Part shown: positions 26,213-37,542 of the stretch, piece after piece
Layout of the letters: each line of letters opens with the position of its first letter
How positions within the stretch are numbered: the stretch's first letter is position 1
From: Ureibacillus manganicus DSM 26584
GTDB lineage: Bacteria > Bacillota > Bacilli > Bacillales_A > Planococcaceae
NCBI RefSeq assembly: GCF_000772945.1
Contig: NZ_JPVN01000005.1
Coordinates: 62,001-126,000, forward strand
Length of the DNA stretch: 64,000 nt
Direction of reading: 5' to 3'
Notes under the pieces: model-generated
The model's database searches: none
The model's input: the letters and a program-made list of their open reading frames with translations, nothing else
What the model was told of the DNA's origin: nothing
Translations under genes and position numbers: made by a program

Positions 26213-27514
26213 TTATTTTGATTTGTGAATTAGTTCTTCCACATGATCAAAAAATGTTGGATATGAAACTGCTATGCAATCCGAATCATCAAGTTCAATT
26301 GGTTCTTCCGAAATTAAGGCTGCTACTGCTGCCATCATTCCAATTCGGTGATCTCCGTAAGACTTTACAGAACCGCCATTAAGTTTAGTTGGGCCTTCTA
26401 TAATCATTCCATCTTCTGTTGCTTCTATATTAGCACCTAATTTTTTTAACTCTGTCACAACAGCAATTATACGGTCGGTCTCTTTTACTTTTAGTTCCTC
26501 TGCATTGCGAATAATTGTTTTTCCATTAGCCTGAGTTGCAAGTAATGCGATAATTGGAATTTCATCAATTAGTCGAGGAATGATATCCCCCTCAATAGTT
26601 GTTGCTTCTAATTGGGATGTTCGAACAATGATAGTTGCAGTTGGTTCAGCAGCTTTCTCGTCTTCAATTTGAATCGAAAAGTCCGCTCCCATTTGCCTAA
26701 GCACATCAATAATTCCTGAACGCGTTGGATTTACTCCGACATTTGTTAATGTAATCTCACTATTTGGAACAACTGCACCTGCAACTAAGAAAAATGCAGC
26801 GGATGAAATATCGCCCGGTACATTCACGTGAGTACCAAATAATTGTTGGCCACCCTCAATTGAAATAACGCCATCATCAACCGTTACACTTCCACCAAAC
26901 TGTTTTAACATTCGTTCAGTGTGGTCTCTGGAAACTTCTTTTTCACGAACAATTGTTGTCCCATTTGCACGTAAACCTGCCAGTAAAATAGCTGATTTTA
27001 CTTGAGCACTTGCAACAGGCATTGTATAGTCTATTGCTTTTAATTGAGTACCTTGTATTGCTAATGGTGTGAATTGACCATTTGCTCTACCAGCAATCTC
27101 AGCTCCCATTAATCGTAATGGATCAATCACCCGGCGCATAGGACGTTTACCAATAGACGAATCACCAGTCATTACTGTATGTAAATTTGTCCCTGCTAAT
27201 ATTCCTAGCATTAATCTTGTTGTAGTACCAGAATTCCCAGTGTATAGTACCTCATTTGGTTCTTTCCAAGCATCAATTCCAGAACTAGTGATTGCTACAT
27301 TTGTACCATCAACTTCAATTTCCACACCTAATTTACGAAAAACATCTATTGTACTTAGACAATCTTCTCCAAGTAAGAATCCACTTACAGTTGTTTTCCC
27401 CTTTGCTATGGCACCAAACATAACTGAACGATGGGAAATTGATTTATCACCTGGCACTTCTATTGTGCCTTGCAAACTTTCGTTTTGGTAATTAAGTATT
27501 TTAGTATGAGGCAT
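26213..27514 (-). CDS. aroA: 3-phosphoshikimate 1-carboxyvinyltransferase (EPSP synthase)
   Basis: A 433-residue enzyme of the shikimate pathway joining shikimate-3-phosphate and [11 protein letters not shown] near residue 22, SGTTTRLM near 94 and [11 protein letters not shown] are the substrate-binding motifs, and the C-terminal KVKETDRI and YGDHR(I)GM are conserved. In B. subtilis nomenclature this gene is aroE. It is the last gene of the aromatic supraoperon. The Ala residue in the LLAG(T) loop suggests a class II enzyme; this is a weak inference. Confidence 0.96.
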   Translation of the reverse strand: MPHTKILNYQNESLQGTIEVPGDKSISHRSVMFGAIAKGKTTVSGFLLGEDCLSTIDVFRKLGVEIEVDGTNVAITSSGIDAWKEPNEVLYTGNSGTTTRLMLGILAGTNLHTVMTGDSSIGKRPMRRVIDPLRLMGAEIAGRANGQFTPLAIQGTQLKAIDYTMPVASAQVKSAILLAGLRANGTTIVREKEVSRDHTERMLKQFGGSVTVDDGVISIEGGQQLFGTHVNVPGDISSAAFFLVAGAVVPNSEITLTNVGVNPTRSGIIDVLRQMGADFSIQIEDEKAAEPTATIIVRTSQLEATTIEGDIIPRLIDEIPIIALLATQANGKTIIRNAEELKVKETDRIIAVVTELKKLGANIEATEDGMIIEGPTKLNGGSVKSYGDHRIGMMAAVAALISEEPIELDDSDCIAVSYPTFFDHVEELIHKSK

Positions 27515-27549
27515 TGGAGTTAACTCCTTTCATTTTTGAGAAACTCTAT

Positions 27550-28647
27550 CTATGCAATATGCATTTCGAATTTTGTACGGCTCTGTAAACAGTTCACCGC
27601 TTTTTCGCGAATTTCGCTCGTTTGAAAACTAATCACTAATATCCCGAATATATCTTCGCGTGCTTCTAGTATCCGTATATTCGTAATACTTATATTGTCT
27701 TCTGCTAAATATCCTGTAACTTCCGAAATTACCCCTGGATAGTCTGGAATATCAACATATAAATCAAAAGTTGTATAGAAAGCGCCTGTTGAAATTGGTA
27801 ATTGATCACGAACATCTTTTGCCACTGCAAAATAATCTTCTATTGACTTGTCATCATTAGATTCTAGTATAGAACGAACACGATTCATCTCATCCTGCCA
27901 AACATTAAGTTGATCTAATAGCTCTTTCCGATTTTGTAATGTAATATCTCGCCAAATAGAGGGGTTGGATGATGCAATACGTGTAATATCACGAAAGCCC
28001 CCTGCAGCTAAAAGCGAAGTCATCGGAAATTGTTGTTTTTCCCCATTTAATTGATGAACAAGAGAAGCTGCAACAATATGAGGAAAATGACTTACAACAG
28101 CTGTCATATGGTCATGTTCGTTTGCATCGACTTTTACAAGTTTTGCAAGTGTATATTTTAAAAGTTGTTCCAATTTTATGATTTGTTTACCATTTTCATC
28201 TTCAAAGGGTGTTAACATGTAATAAGCATTTTCAAACAAATACTGTCTTGCAGCGGTAACTCCACTTTTATGAGAACCAGCCATAGGGTGACCACCAATG
28301 AAGGTAATTCCCTTTTCCTTTAATTCAACTGCTTTTTCCATTATTAAAGATTTAGTACTTCCAGTGTCTGTTACAACTACATCTTCTTTTAACGACCAAG
28401 TTTTTAGTTCGTTCATCCACTGTAAAGTTCCATTCACTGGTGTACCAAAAATTATTACATCAGCGATACGAGCAGCCTCTTTTACATCCGTAACAACTTC
28501 GTGAACAATGTTTAACGTTGCAGCAAGTTCTCTCGTTTTCTCTAACACATCATAGCCATAGACTTTTGTTTGAGGTGCTTTTTGACAAGACAAAGCAATA
28601 GACCCTCCGATTAAGCCTAAGCCAATGACAAGAACATTTTGTGTCAT
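27550..28647 (-). CDS. tyrA: Prephenate dehydrogenase with ACT domain
   Basis: A 365-residue NAD-dependent enzyme making 4-hydroxyphenylpyruvate for tyrosine. The Rossmann motif GLGLIGGS lies at residues 9-16, GGHPMAGSHKSG is the catalytic region, and a C-terminal ACT domain (DIPDYPGVISEVTGYL, about 294-365) is a likely tyrosine-sensing site. It overlaps hisC by four bases and precedes aroA by 35 bp. Confidence 0.95.
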   Translation of the reverse strand: MTQNVLVIGLGLIGGSIALSCQKAPQTKVYGYDVLEKTRELAATLNIVHEVVTDVKEAARIADVIIFGTPVNGTLQWMNELKTWSLKEDVVVTDTGSTKSLIMEKAVELKEKGITFIGGHPMAGSHKSGVTAARQYLFENAYYMLTPFEDENGKQIIKLEQLLKYTLAKLVKVDANEHDHMTAVVSHFPHIVAASLVHQLNGEKQQFPMTSLLAAGGFRDITRIASSNPSIWRDITLQNRKELLDQLNVWQDEMNRVRSILESNDDKSIEDYFAVAKDVRDQLPISTGAFYTTFDLYVDIPDYPGVISEVTGYLAEDNISITNIRILEAREDIFGILVISFQTSEIREKAVNCLQSRTKFEMHIA

Positions 28648-29744
28648 GCAAGAACCCCTTGTTCTTTTAGCAGTTCTTCAAGTAAGTGTAAAAATTCAGC
28701 ATTTTGTTCTTCTGTTCCAATTGTTACACGAATATATCCTGGGGCACTCAGAGCTTTTCCACTACGGATTATAAATCCACGTTTCATCATTTCTTTAAAT
28801 ACAAGATCACTATCCGCTTTCACTTCAAATAATATGAAATTTGTTTGAGAAGGATAAAAATTTAAATTATGTTTTTCACAGAATTCTACAAATTGTAGTT
28901 TCCCTTTTTCATTTTTCTCAGTACATTCACTGATAAACCCTTGATCCTGTAATGCGATAGTCGCTACCTTATGGCTTAGGACTGTATTATTAAATGGAGC
29001 ACGCACTGGATCTAGTTTACTTATAACATCTTCATTGGCAATTGCATACCCAACACGGAAGGACGCAAGACCATATGCTTTAGAAAATGTACGCATAATA
29101 ATTACGTTTGAATTTTCTTCTACATAGTGAAGTGTATTTTTGTATTCTGGTGCGTTAACATATTCGAAATAAGCTTCATCTAAAACTATTAAGACATCTT
29201 GAGGTACTTTTTGGATAAATTCACTTAACTCCTCATCGGATACGATTGTACCTGTAGGATTATTTGGATTACAAACCCAAACGATTGATGTATTTTCATC
29301 GATTGCTTCTAACATTGCATTTAAATCATGCTTTCCATCTTTTAAAGGAACTTCTCGAACTTCAGCACCTTCAATTTCAGCATTATGGCTATACTGTGAG
29401 AATGATGGTTTTGCCATTACAGTATTTACACCAGGATATAGTAAAGCTCTAGTAACAATAGCGATTAAGTCGTCAGAACCATTTCCAAATATAAGTTGAG
29501 TTTCTTTTACTCCTAAATGCTCTACTACAGCTGTTCGTAAAATTTGAGCGTAGCCATCTGGGTAGATCGCATGATTCGTATGATCTGATTCTAGAAATGC
29601 TTTCACTTTTGGTGAAAAACCGTATGGGTTTTCATTGGAAGCTAATTTCACAATTTTATCCAATCCATATTCTCTTTGAACTTCCTCAATAGGCTTACCT
29701 GGTTGATATGCTTTCATATCATGAATTTGTTGCTTCCATTTCAT
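28644..29744 (-). CDS. hisC: Histidinol-phosphate aminotransferase
   Basis: A 366-residue class II PLP aminotransferase. In the aro operon of Bacillus it serves both histidine and aromatic amino acid synthesis. SNENPYG, NPNNPTG, LDEAYFEY and the PLP lysine in MRTFSKAYGLASFRVGY are present. The frame continues to a TTG at 29768, but AAAGAGGAG lies 9 nt before the ATG at 29744. It follows aroH directly, where B. subtilis has trpEDCFBA. Confidence 0.95.
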   Translation of the reverse strand: MKWKQQIHDMKAYQPGKPIEEVQREYGLDKIVKLASNENPYGFSPKVKAFLESDHTNHAIYPDGYAQILRTAVVEHLGVKETQLIFGNGSDDLIAIVTRALLYPGVNTVMAKPSFSQYSHNAEIEGAEVREVPLKDGKHDLNAMLEAIDENTSIVWVCNPNNPTGTIVSDEELSEFIQKVPQDVLIVLDEAYFEYVNAPEYKNTLHYVEENSNVIIMRTFSKAYGLASFRVGYAIANEDVISKLDPVRAPFNNTVLSHKVATIALQDQGFISECTEKNEKGKLQFVEFCEKHNLNFYPSQTNFILFEVKADSDLVFKEMMKRGFIIRSGKALSAPGYIRVTIGTEEQNAEFLHLLEELLKEQGVLA

Positions 29745-29773
29745 ATGAAAAGACTCCTCTTTATGCAAATTTT

Positions 29774-30142
29774 TTATTTTACTAAATCTGGTCTTAGTGC
29801 GACTGCACCGTTTAAATAGACATGTTGAACATCTTTTTGAGATACGTTTGTATTAACATGCATTAAAACACGAATACAAAGTGGCAATGCACCTGGTACA
29901 TTCATTTCATGCATGCACATTGTCGGAACAAATTGCCATCCTTCCAAAGTTCTTACAGCTTTTGCAGGAAAGGCTGTATTAATGTCTGGAGTTGTAGAAA
30001 TTACAACAGAGGCAATATCCTCAGGTTGAATATTATTTTCTTTAACGATATTCTCTACCAAATTCACTGTTTCACTATAAATAATTTCCGGGAGATTTGC
30101 TTCAATTGTAGTTGCGCCTCTAATTCCACGAATCATTTGCAT
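29774..30142 (-). CDS. aroH: Chorismate mutase (AroH class)
   Basis: A 122-residue trimeric chorismate mutase of the Bacillus type, converting chorismate to prephenate. The start MIRGIRGATT, the DIASVVISTTPD segment with the central FPA and the conserved RVLMHVNT are all typical. It overlaps the aroB stop by 10 bp, so the two are coupled. Confidence 0.96.
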   Translation of the reverse strand: MQMIRGIRGATTIEANLPEIIYSETVNLVENIVKENNIQPEDIASVVISTTPDINTAFPAKAVRTLEGWQFVPTMCMHEMNVPGALPLCIRVLMHVNTNVSQKDVQHVYLNGAVALRPDLVK

Positions 30143-31224
30143 ACCTCCTGTATTAGCTTTCTAAATTCTTGGTCAACTTCTTTACATTCTGAAAGTTCAA
30201 TAGCTTGTACAAAAGGTGCACCAATTTCTTTAAGTAGAACGAATTTTAAAACGCCATATTCATTTTTTTTATCTTTCAATAAAAACGGTGTTAGTTCTTC
30301 AAATGTAAAGTGCGAAACTTGGTCAAATGGATAACCATTTTCATAGGCAAATTTTAAAAAGTCTTTTGTGAATTCGTGACTTACATTTCCATATCGCTTG
30401 CTTAATAGTAGAGCATAAACTGTCCCAATCATAACTGCTTCACCATGAGCAATACCACCATATCCAGCAGCAGCTTCAATAGCATGGCCATATGTATGAC
30501 CAAAGTTTAAATATTTCCGTACAGACTGCTCTGTTTCATCTTCAGCAACAATCCCCGCTTTCACTTCGATTCCCTGTTTCAAATGGTCTGCTAAACTATG
30601 AGAATCTAATTCTGTAATAGGAAGTTGCATTAAATGATGTAACCAATTTTCGTTTGAAATAAGGGCATGCTTTATGACCTCCGCCATACCAGAACGAACT
30701 TCTTTTTTGCTTAAAGTTGTAAGTATGTGTGTATCATAAATGACTGCTTCTGGCTGATAAAATGCACCAATCATATTTTTCCCTTGAGGATGATTAATAG
30801 CAGTTTTACCGCCAACAGCTGAGTCATGTGCAAGAATGGTTGTCGGAATCTGAATGAAAGGAATTCCGCGCATATAGGTTGCTGCTACAAAACCTGCCAC
30901 ATCCCCTACTGCTCCCCCACCAAATGCAATGATTAATGATTTTCTCGTACAGTTTTTTTCTAACAAGTATGTCTGTACGTTGAAGTAGTTTTCAAAGCTT
31001 TTACAAGTTTCGCCTGGAGGCATTACGAAGTAATCGAATGGATAAGGGAAGTTGTTTTGAAAATAAGTACTCTGTGCTTCCCATACATGTTCATCTGTTA
31101 GAACAATGATTTGGTCGCACTTATCAACCAATCCTTTATACGTTTGTAATGCTTCACGTAATATGCCATTTCCAATAACCACTTCATATGCATGAGATGA
31201 TGTATTTACTGGAATTCTCATCAT
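30133..31224 (-). CDS. aroB: 3-dehydroquinate synthase
   Basis: A 363-residue NAD- and metal-dependent enzyme for the second shikimate step. GGGAVGDVAGF binds NAD, IQIPTTILAHDSAVGGKTAIN is the active-site stretch, and the metal-binding histidines are in LNFGHTYGHAIE. It overlaps aroC by one base and aroH by 10, reflecting a tight operon. Confidence 0.97.
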   Translation of the reverse strand: MMRIPVNTSSHAYEVVIGNGILREALQTYKGLVDKCDQIIVLTDEHVWEAQSTYFQNNFPYPFDYFVMPPGETCKSFENYFNVQTYLLEKNCTRKSLIIAFGGGAVGDVAGFVAATYMRGIPFIQIPTTILAHDSAVGGKTAINHPQGKNMIGAFYQPEAVIYDTHILTTLSKKEVRSGMAEVIKHALISNENWLHHLMQLPITELDSHSLADHLKQGIEVKAGIVAEDETEQSVRKYLNFGHTYGHAIEAAAGYGGIAHGEAVMIGTVYALLLSKRYGNVSHEFTKDFLKFAYENGYPFDQVSHFTFEELTPFLLKDKKNEYGVLKFVLLKEIGAPFVQAIELSECKEVDQEFRKLIQEVCK

Positions 31225-32405
31225 TAAAACTCCTTCGCATATTTTCGCATTTCGTCAATTTGCGTTTTTAACTGTGGTAATTGGTCACTGTGGAACTGTT
31301 CTATAATCGCTTTTGCTACTTCCCAAGCAATTACATTTTCAGCTACGATAGATGCAGCAGGTACAGCACATGCATCTGAACGTTCAACGCTTGCTTTGAA
31401 AGGTTCTTTTGTTTCAATATCTACACTTTGTAGTGGCTTATATAAAGTTGGGATTGGTTTCATCACACCGCGAACAACAATCGGCATTCCAGTAGTCATA
31501 CCACCTTCTAATCCACCTAATCGGTTCGTATTACGTGTATAGCCTTCTTCTTCACTCCAAAGAATTTCATCATGGACATCTGAACCTTTTTTACGAGCCA
31601 TTTCAAACCCAAGTCCAAATTCAACACCTTTAAATGCATTGATTGAAAGCATTGCTTGAGCTAACTTACCATCTAATTTACGATCATAGTGTACATATGA
31701 GCCAATTCCTGCAGGAAGACCTTCAACAATTACTTCCACAACCCCACCAATGGAATTACCTTCTTTTTTCGTATCATCAATTAGCTGCACCATTTTTGCT
31801 GAAGCTTCCGGATCAAGACAATAAACAGGATCTTCTTCAACAATTTTTCGGATTTCTTCAGTTGATTTCCCTTCTGATTTGGTAGGATCAGCTTTAACTC
31901 CACCAATTTCAGTTACATGCGAAACAATTGAAATACCTAGTTCATTTAATAAAGCCTTTGCAACAGAACCTACCGCAACTCTTACTGTCGTTTCGCGAGC
32001 ACTAGAACGTTCTAAAACATTTCGCAAATCACGATGTCCATATTTCATACCACCAACTAAGTCCGCATGTCCTGGACGTGGACGTGATACTTGTCTTTTA
32101 ATTTCATCTGGATCGACATCTTCAGGAAGTGGATCAGCACCCATAATCTTCGTCCAATGCTTCCAGTCATCATTATTTACTACAAGCGCAACAGGAGAGC
32201 CTAATGTTTTACCATGGCGAACGCCACCTACAATTTCAACTAGGTCCTTTTCTATTTGCATACGTCGGCCGCGACCGTGACCACCTTGACGTCGTTTCAA
32301 GTCATAATTAATTTGTTCTGATGTTATTGGTAAAAGGGATGGTAACCCCTCGATAATTGTTGTTAATTGGGGGCCGTGTGATTCCCCAGCTGTTAAATAT
32401 CGCAT
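31224..32405 (-). CDS. aroC: Chorismate synthase
   Basis: A 393-residue FMN-dependent enzyme that makes chorismate from EPSP. The N-terminal [20 protein letters not shown] and the [10 protein letters not shown] stretch are diagnostic, with [10 protein letters not shown] and the [13 protein letters not shown] loop. B. subtilis calls this gene aroF. It is the first gene after cheR in the supraoperon and has its own probable promoter at 32521-32551. Confidence 0.97.
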   Translation of the reverse strand: MRYLTAGESHGPQLTTIIEGLPSLLPITSEQINYDLKRRQGGHGRGRRMQIEKDLVEIVGGVRHGKTLGSPVALVVNNDDWKHWTKIMGADPLPEDVDPDEIKRQVSRPRPGHADLVGGMKYGHRDLRNVLERSSARETTVRVAVGSVAKALLNELGISIVSHVTEIGGVKADPTKSEGKSTEEIRKIVEEDPVYCLDPEASAKMVQLIDDTKKEGNSIGGVVEVIVEGLPAGIGSYVHYDRKLDGKLAQAMLSINAFKGVEFGLGFEMARKKGSDVHDEILWSEEEGYTRNTNRLGGLEGGMTTGMPIVVRGVMKPIPTLYKPLQSVDIETKEPFKASVERSDACAVPAASIVAENVIAWEVAKAIIEQFHSDQLPQLKTQIDEMRKYAKEF

Positions 32406-32520
32406 TAAACACTTTCTCCCTTCAACTCGCTAAAGTATAGTATTTTTTATCTTAACATATTATAACCGAAAAAACATTGGGATTTATGAAGTATTTCACA
32501 ATAATTATATTTTTTAAAAA

Positions 32521-32551
32521 ATTCTAGCATATTTCTAAAAACTTGTGTAAA
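32521..32551 (-). promoter_or_regulatory. Candidate promoter of the aroC operon
   Basis: An extended -10 (TGC then TAGAAT, 32526-32521) lies 18-19 bp after TTTACA/TTACAC on the minus strand, downstream of the cheR terminator and 115 bp before aroC. Confidence 0.5.
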
Positions 32552-32573
32552 TTACTTCGTACACGCTATCTAT

Positions 32574-32602
32574 ACAAAAAAGAGACTCTTTCGAGAGCCT
32601 CT
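32574..32602 (-). terminator. Terminator of cheR
   Basis: AGAGGCTCT and AGAGTCTCT pair around CGAA, then TTTTTT on the minus strand, 18 bp after cheR. Confidence 0.85.
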
Positions 32603-32619
32603 ATGTTGTATTTCATTAA

Positions 32620-33432
<813 letters not shown>

Positions 33433-33515
33433 TTAAAATGACTATTTTCAAAATATTTTTAATCGAATTTACATTCTATTGTCATATGGAGGGATTTATT
33501 TCTAACTCTAAAATT

Positions 33516-33773
33516 CTATTCTTTCGTTAAGTTTTGTGTTTTTACATATGGTTGATCTAAAACTAATTGTTGTCTAGTTTGTTCTATTTCTAATCTGAGT
33601 TTTTCAGATTCAATGACATAGCTTTCTTTTCTTTGCTTTTCTAATTCAATTTCAAACTTTAATGCTTCTAGTTTTAACTTTGATTGTTTTCTAAGGTGAT
33701 GGGTTAAGATAGCAGTAATCGGAATAGAGGAAACAATTAGTAAAATGCCCCAAACAAATATAAATGGTTCCAC
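33516..33773 (-). CDS. Small membrane-anchored coiled-coil protein (paralog A)
   Basis: 85 residues: an N-terminal membrane helix (FVWGILLIVSSIPITAI), then a long charged helix (KLKLEALKFEIELEKQR), continuing with ESEKLRLEIEQTRQQLVLD and a short tail. It is clearly homologous to the next gene (same order of helix, EIELE, ETEKIRMEIEHTRQQL). I do not recognise a named family; the heptad-like helix suggests oligomerisation at the inner face of the membrane. Confidence 0.7.
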   Translation of the reverse strand: MEPFIFVWGILLIVSSIPITAILTHHLRKQSKLKLEALKFEIELEKQRKESYVIESEKLRLEIEQTRQQLVLDQPYVKTQNLTKE

Positions 33774-33928
33774 AAGAAAACCTCCTAAATATCATTATTT
33801 TCCATATAGGTATTATCTTATAAATGGTTTCAAATTGGAATAAAAAAAGAGAATAATCAGTAATTCTTTTACGGTACTTTTAGATTATCCCTAGTTTTTA
33901 TGCAAATTTTATATTTATTTGATTAGAT

Positions 33929-34168
33929 TTATTTAATTTCCTTAACACTCGTTTTTTCATAACTGTTATCTAGTGATAACTGTTGTCTAGTATGTTCAAT
34001 CTCCATACGAATCTTTTCTGTTTCTAACATAAAGTTTTCCTGTTTCAGTCTCTCCAGTTCAATTTCTTCCCTCGTTGCTTCTATTTTTAACTTTGCCTGT
34101 TTATGAAGATAATCAGTCACAATTGCTACAACAGATATTACCCCAAATACGATCCACATCCAAGACAT
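33929..34168 (-). CDS. Small membrane-anchored coiled-coil protein (paralog B)
   Basis: 79 residues: membrane helix WIVFGVISVVAIVTDYL, then KLKIEATREEIELERLKQEN, ETEKIRMEIEHTRQQLSLD and a short polar tail. It aligns along its whole length with the downstream paralog, so the two look like a tandem duplication that has diverged. It lies 155 bp upstream of paralog A and downstream of ndk. Function unknown. Confidence 0.7.
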   Translation of the reverse strand: MSWMWIVFGVISVVAIVTDYLHKQAKLKIEATREEIELERLKQENFMLETEKIRMEIEHTRQQLSLDNSYEKTSVKEIK

Positions 34169-34234
34169 CTAAATCCTCCATTCAACATTTTCATGTAAAC
34201 TAATCCTGTTTATTAAATTATACTTGAAATAATA

Positions 34235-34272
34235 TGTAAAAAAAAGACAAAGCCATATAGACCTTGTCTTTT
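34235..34272 (-). terminator. Terminator of ndk
   Basis: AAAGACAAGG and CTTTGTCTTT pair across a short loop, followed by U residues on the minus strand, 10 bp after the ndk stop. Confidence 0.8.
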
Positions 34273-34282
34273 CAATAATATC

Positions 34283-34699
34283 TTAAGCGATTCCTTCGCT
34301 AAACCATAAACTAATTTCACGTTCTGCAGATGCAGCAGAATCTGAACCGTGAATAACGTTTTCAGAAATTGTTACTGCATAGTCACCACGGATTGTACCT
34401 GGTTGAGAATCAGATGGTTTTGTTGCACCCATCATGATACGAGCTAATGAAATAACGCTTTCGCCTTCCCATACCATTGCAAATACTGGTCCAGAAGTAA
34501 TGAAATCAACTAATTCACCAAAGAATGGTTTGTCCGCATGTTCTGCATAGTGAGCTTCAGCGATTTCACGTGTTGGTACCATTAATTTAGCACCTTTTAA
34601 TTCGAATCCACGACGTTCGAAACGGTCAACGATATCACCTACAACTTGGCGTCTAACACCATCAGGTTTAATCATTAAAAACGTTTTTTCAATTGCCAT
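34283..34699 (-). CDS. ndk: Nucleoside diphosphate kinase
   Basis: A 138-residue enzyme that balances nucleoside triphosphates. The phospho-histidine is in NVIHGSDS near residue 117, and [11 protein letters not shown] starts the fold. Length and all active-site residues are normal. It is downstream of hepT and has its own leader of about 165 bp. Confidence 0.97.
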   Translation of the reverse strand: MAIEKTFLMIKPDGVRRQVVGDIVDRFERRGFELKGAKLMVPTREIAEAHYAEHADKPFFGELVDFITSGPVFAMVWEGESVISLARIMMGATKPSDSQPGTIRGDYAVTISENVIHGSDSAASAEREISLWFSEGIA

Positions 34700-34862
34700 T
34701 TCTAAAACACTCCTTCAATTCATATAAGGTATTACACCTACCGATAAATATTACCAAAATAACAATAATCAGGTCAACTAAGATTGTTTATTTACATGAA
34801 AGTTAATATATCCCAGTCTAAAATATAAGTGAAACTTTATTGAAATCTATTATAAATTATAA

Positions 34863-35828
34863 TTAGAATTTCCTTTTCCCTATAAATAATGCAACATCTC
34901 GTAATTTCTTTTTCATTGGATGGTTGGGTAAAGCTTCTACCTCTTTTAAAGCTTTTACTAAATACTGATTACTTATTTGCATAGATTTTTTAATTGCATC
35001 TGATTTACGAACAATTTCTAACATGTCTAGTCTTTCTTGTTCGGTTACTGTCCCCTGTGAAGCTCGCTCGATAAATTGTTTTATCTCAGAGTGATCCTGT
35101 AATAATAGGATTGGCAAAGTAATGTTCCCTTGTAACAAATCACTACCAGCTGGTTTTCCTAATTCTTTATCAGTTGAAATAAAGTCTAAAATATCATCGA
35201 TAATTTGATAACTCATCCCAACATAGTAACCATATCTTTTCAGATTGTTCACTACTTTAGGATCACATTCACCAACAATTGCTCCCAATTCACAGCTAGA
35301 TTCAATTAATAGCGCTGTTTTTCGTTTGATTCTTCTAAAATAATCTTTTAGGTTTTGATTTAAACGAAACTTATCTTCGATTTGTATGATTTCACCATTT
35401 ACAATTTCCACCATTGTGTGAGCAAGAATTTGATGAACCTTTTTGTTCTCAATTTTAGTCACATATTCTAATGCACGTGCAAAAATATAATCACCTGTAT
35501 ACATTGCCACTCGATTGTTCCATTGGGCTTTGACAGTATGTTGACCTCTTCTCATATCTGAGTTATCAATTACATCATCATGTACTAGCGATGCCGAATG
35601 AATCAATTCAAGAGGAACTGCAACGTTTTTGACTTTATCAATATTATAGTTCCCAAATTTCGCACTAATTAAAACAAAAACAGGGCGAATTCGCTTTCCG
35701 CCCGCTTGTAATAAATGGAGTGATGCTTCATAAATCAAGTGTGAAGACGAGTTCAACGCTTCTTCTAATTCTTTTTCGATGATGTCTATATCCTGTTTTA
35801 AGTCAGAATAGAGCATTTTTAGCTTCAT
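34863..35828 (-). CDS. hepT: Heptaprenyl diphosphate synthase, component II
   Basis: A 321-residue trans-prenyltransferase subunit. The aspartate-rich motifs are LVHDDVIDNSDMRRG and YQIIDDILDF; GGKRIRPVFVL binds IPP. With HepS it makes the C35 side chain of menaquinone-7. The frame is open back to 35900, inside menG, but MKLKMLYSDL at 35828 aligns with the B. subtilis start. It overlaps no gene when started there. Operon hepS-menG-hepT. Confidence 0.93.
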   Translation of the reverse strand: MKLKMLYSDLKQDIDIIEKELEEALNSSSHLIYEASLHLLQAGGKRIRPVFVLISAKFGNYNIDKVKNVAVPLELIHSASLVHDDVIDNSDMRRGQHTVKAQWNNRVAMYTGDYIFARALEYVTKIENKKVHQILAHTMVEIVNGEIIQIEDKFRLNQNLKDYFRRIKRKTALLIESSCELGAIVGECDPKVVNNLKRYGYYVGMSYQIIDDILDFISTDKELGKPAGSDLLQGNITLPILLLQDHSEIKQFIERASQGTVTEQERLDMLEIVRKSDAIKKSMQISNQYLVKALKEVEALPNHPMKKKLRDVALFIGKRKF

Positions 35829-35853
35829 CTTTTCCACGCGATCACACTTCCCA

Positions 35854-36558
35854 CTAGATTTCTTTTTTATAGCCCATATGCATAGCAGCCGCACCGCCAC
35901 TATATCCTTTGTAGCTTACTTTGGCGAATCCTGCTTCTTCAAACATAACCGCTAGCTTTTTCATTCCTGGAAATTCATTTGCTGATTCTTGTAACCAAGA
36001 ATATTCGTTATAGCTCTTAGCAAAAAGCTTTCCAAATATAGGCATTATATATTTAAAGTAAAAACGAAACAGCTGTCTGTAACCTGGCATTTCAGGTTGA
36101 GAAGTTTCTAAACAAACTGCCATACCACCAGGTTTTAACACGCGGTTCATTTCTTTTAGCACTTGTAAATAATCTGGGACATTTCTTAACCCAAATCCAA
36201 TAGTCACATAGTCAAATGTATTATCTTCAAATGGCAATTCCATCGCATTGCCATGAATTAACTCTACTTGAGGATATGGCTCCACCTTTTCTTCCCCAAC
36301 TTTTAACATATTTTTGCTAAAATCAAGGCCTTTTACAATCCCCGTTTCACCTGTGGCTTGAGCCAATGCAACGGTCCAATCTGCTGTACCACAGCAAACA
36401 TCTAAGCACTTTGACCCTGGCTTTACGCCCATATGTTTCATTGTGTCTTTACGCCATTTTACATGTAATTGAAAACTAATTACCGAATTCATCTTGTCAT
36501 AGTTTTCAGAGATATTTTCAAATACCTCATGTACACGTTCTTCTTTTGATTTTGCCAT
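35854..36558 (-). CDS. menG: Demethylmenaquinone methyltransferase
   Basis: A 234-residue SAM-dependent methyltransferase for the last menaquinone step (also called ubiE/menH). It has the SAM motif [14 protein letters not shown] near residue 48, GLDFSKNML and the [13 protein letters not shown] signature. It lies between hepS and hepT, whose products make the prenyl chain; its product feeds the qcr complex found at 21-23 kb. Confidence 0.96.
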   Translation of the reverse strand: MAKSKEERVHEVFENISENYDKMNSVISFQLHVKWRKDTMKHMGVKPGSKCLDVCCGTADWTVALAQATGETGIVKGLDFSKNMLKVGEEKVEPYPQVELIHGNAMELPFEDNTFDYVTIGFGLRNVPDYLQVLKEMNRVLKPGGMAVCLETSQPEMPGYRQLFRFYFKYIMPIFGKLFAKSYNEYSWLQESANEFPGMKKLAVMFEEAGFAKVSYKGYSGGAAAMHMGYKKEI

Positions 36559-36573
36559 TTTTTCAAAACCTTT

Positions 36574-37326
36574 CTACTTTTGAACAAGTGCTAATTGATT
36601 TTTTATGTATAACTTTATATCGTCTTTTAGGAGGTTTGACGAATGAAGATATTCACTCAATTCATCCTTTAGCATGTCCACCTCTTGGGCAATTACTTTC
36701 TCAACAGATTCTGAAATATTAACACTCGATTGAATCATTTGAATAAAAGTTGATACTTGACCATTTTGGTAGTTCAATAATTCATGTTGTAGTCTTAGCA
36801 AAACTAAACTGTTCGTCATGATATTATTATATTTTTCAAATTCATAGAACGAATAAAATTTATGAATTAGTTCTGTTTCAATTGTTAAAATGTAATGGAT
36901 CCATTCTCGTATTGTTAACTTATTTTTCTCATACACTCGCATTTGTTGTTCACAACGAATGGCAATCCCCTTTGAAATTTCACGGATTAACAAAATATTT
37001 CCTGTTTCCGCTAACAACTGATAGTATCGTCCACTATAAAAATCCCCAGATAACACAGTAAGTTGCTGTTCTTTATTAGTAGCTTCATACTCATCTATTT
37101 TATCATGCTCATCTAAACTTGCATGGACGATTGCAATAGTAACAGCACTCGTATTTAAATCTTCATCCCAATTTTCACCGTTTAAGTAAGGCAATAAAAG
37201 AAAAAATAATTGCTGTTCATCCAACTTTGCATCTTCAATATATTTCAATAAAGTATTATGGTGTAATTGGTTGTATATATTTGTTTTTAGTTGTTCTATT
37301 CTTTCCGTAATGTATGTCGCATCCAT
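36574..37326 (-). CDS. hepS: Heptaprenyl diphosphate synthase, component I
   Basis: A 250-residue partner subunit of HepT, needed to set product length. The SGDFYSGRYYQLLAE segment (about residues 100-114) is the recognisable HepS block; the remainder is less conserved. GGAG seven bases before the ATG at 37326 decides the start over a GTG at 37344. It follows mtrB by about 215 bp and starts the menaquinone side-chain unit. Confidence 0.88.
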   Translation of the reverse strand: MDATYITERIEQLKTNIYNQLHHNTLLKYIEDAKLDEQQLFFLLLPYLNGENWDEDLNTSAVTIAIVHASLDEHDKIDEYEATNKEQQLTVLSGDFYSGRYYQLLAETGNILLIREISKGIAIRCEQQMRVYEKNKLTIREWIHYILTIETELIHKFYSFYEFEKYNNIMTNSLVLLRLQHELLNYQNGQVSTFIQMIQSSVNISESVEKVIAQEVDMLKDELSEYLHSSNLLKDDIKLYIKNQLALVQK

Positions 37327-37542
37327 TCTAATACTCCATTCCACTTAAAGTGCGAATGCTTGATAATATCAATTTACCTCAAGCTTTAGCTTTTTTTCTA
37401 GATGACTAAACAATCGCTTAAGGTAGCAACATTGTTAATCTAAAATTATGTACATTTACTAAACAGTAAATAAGTTGAATATTTCTAACGAATGTTTAGA
37501 AGTCACTATACAATGTTACTTAAATCTCAATACCAAAACATT

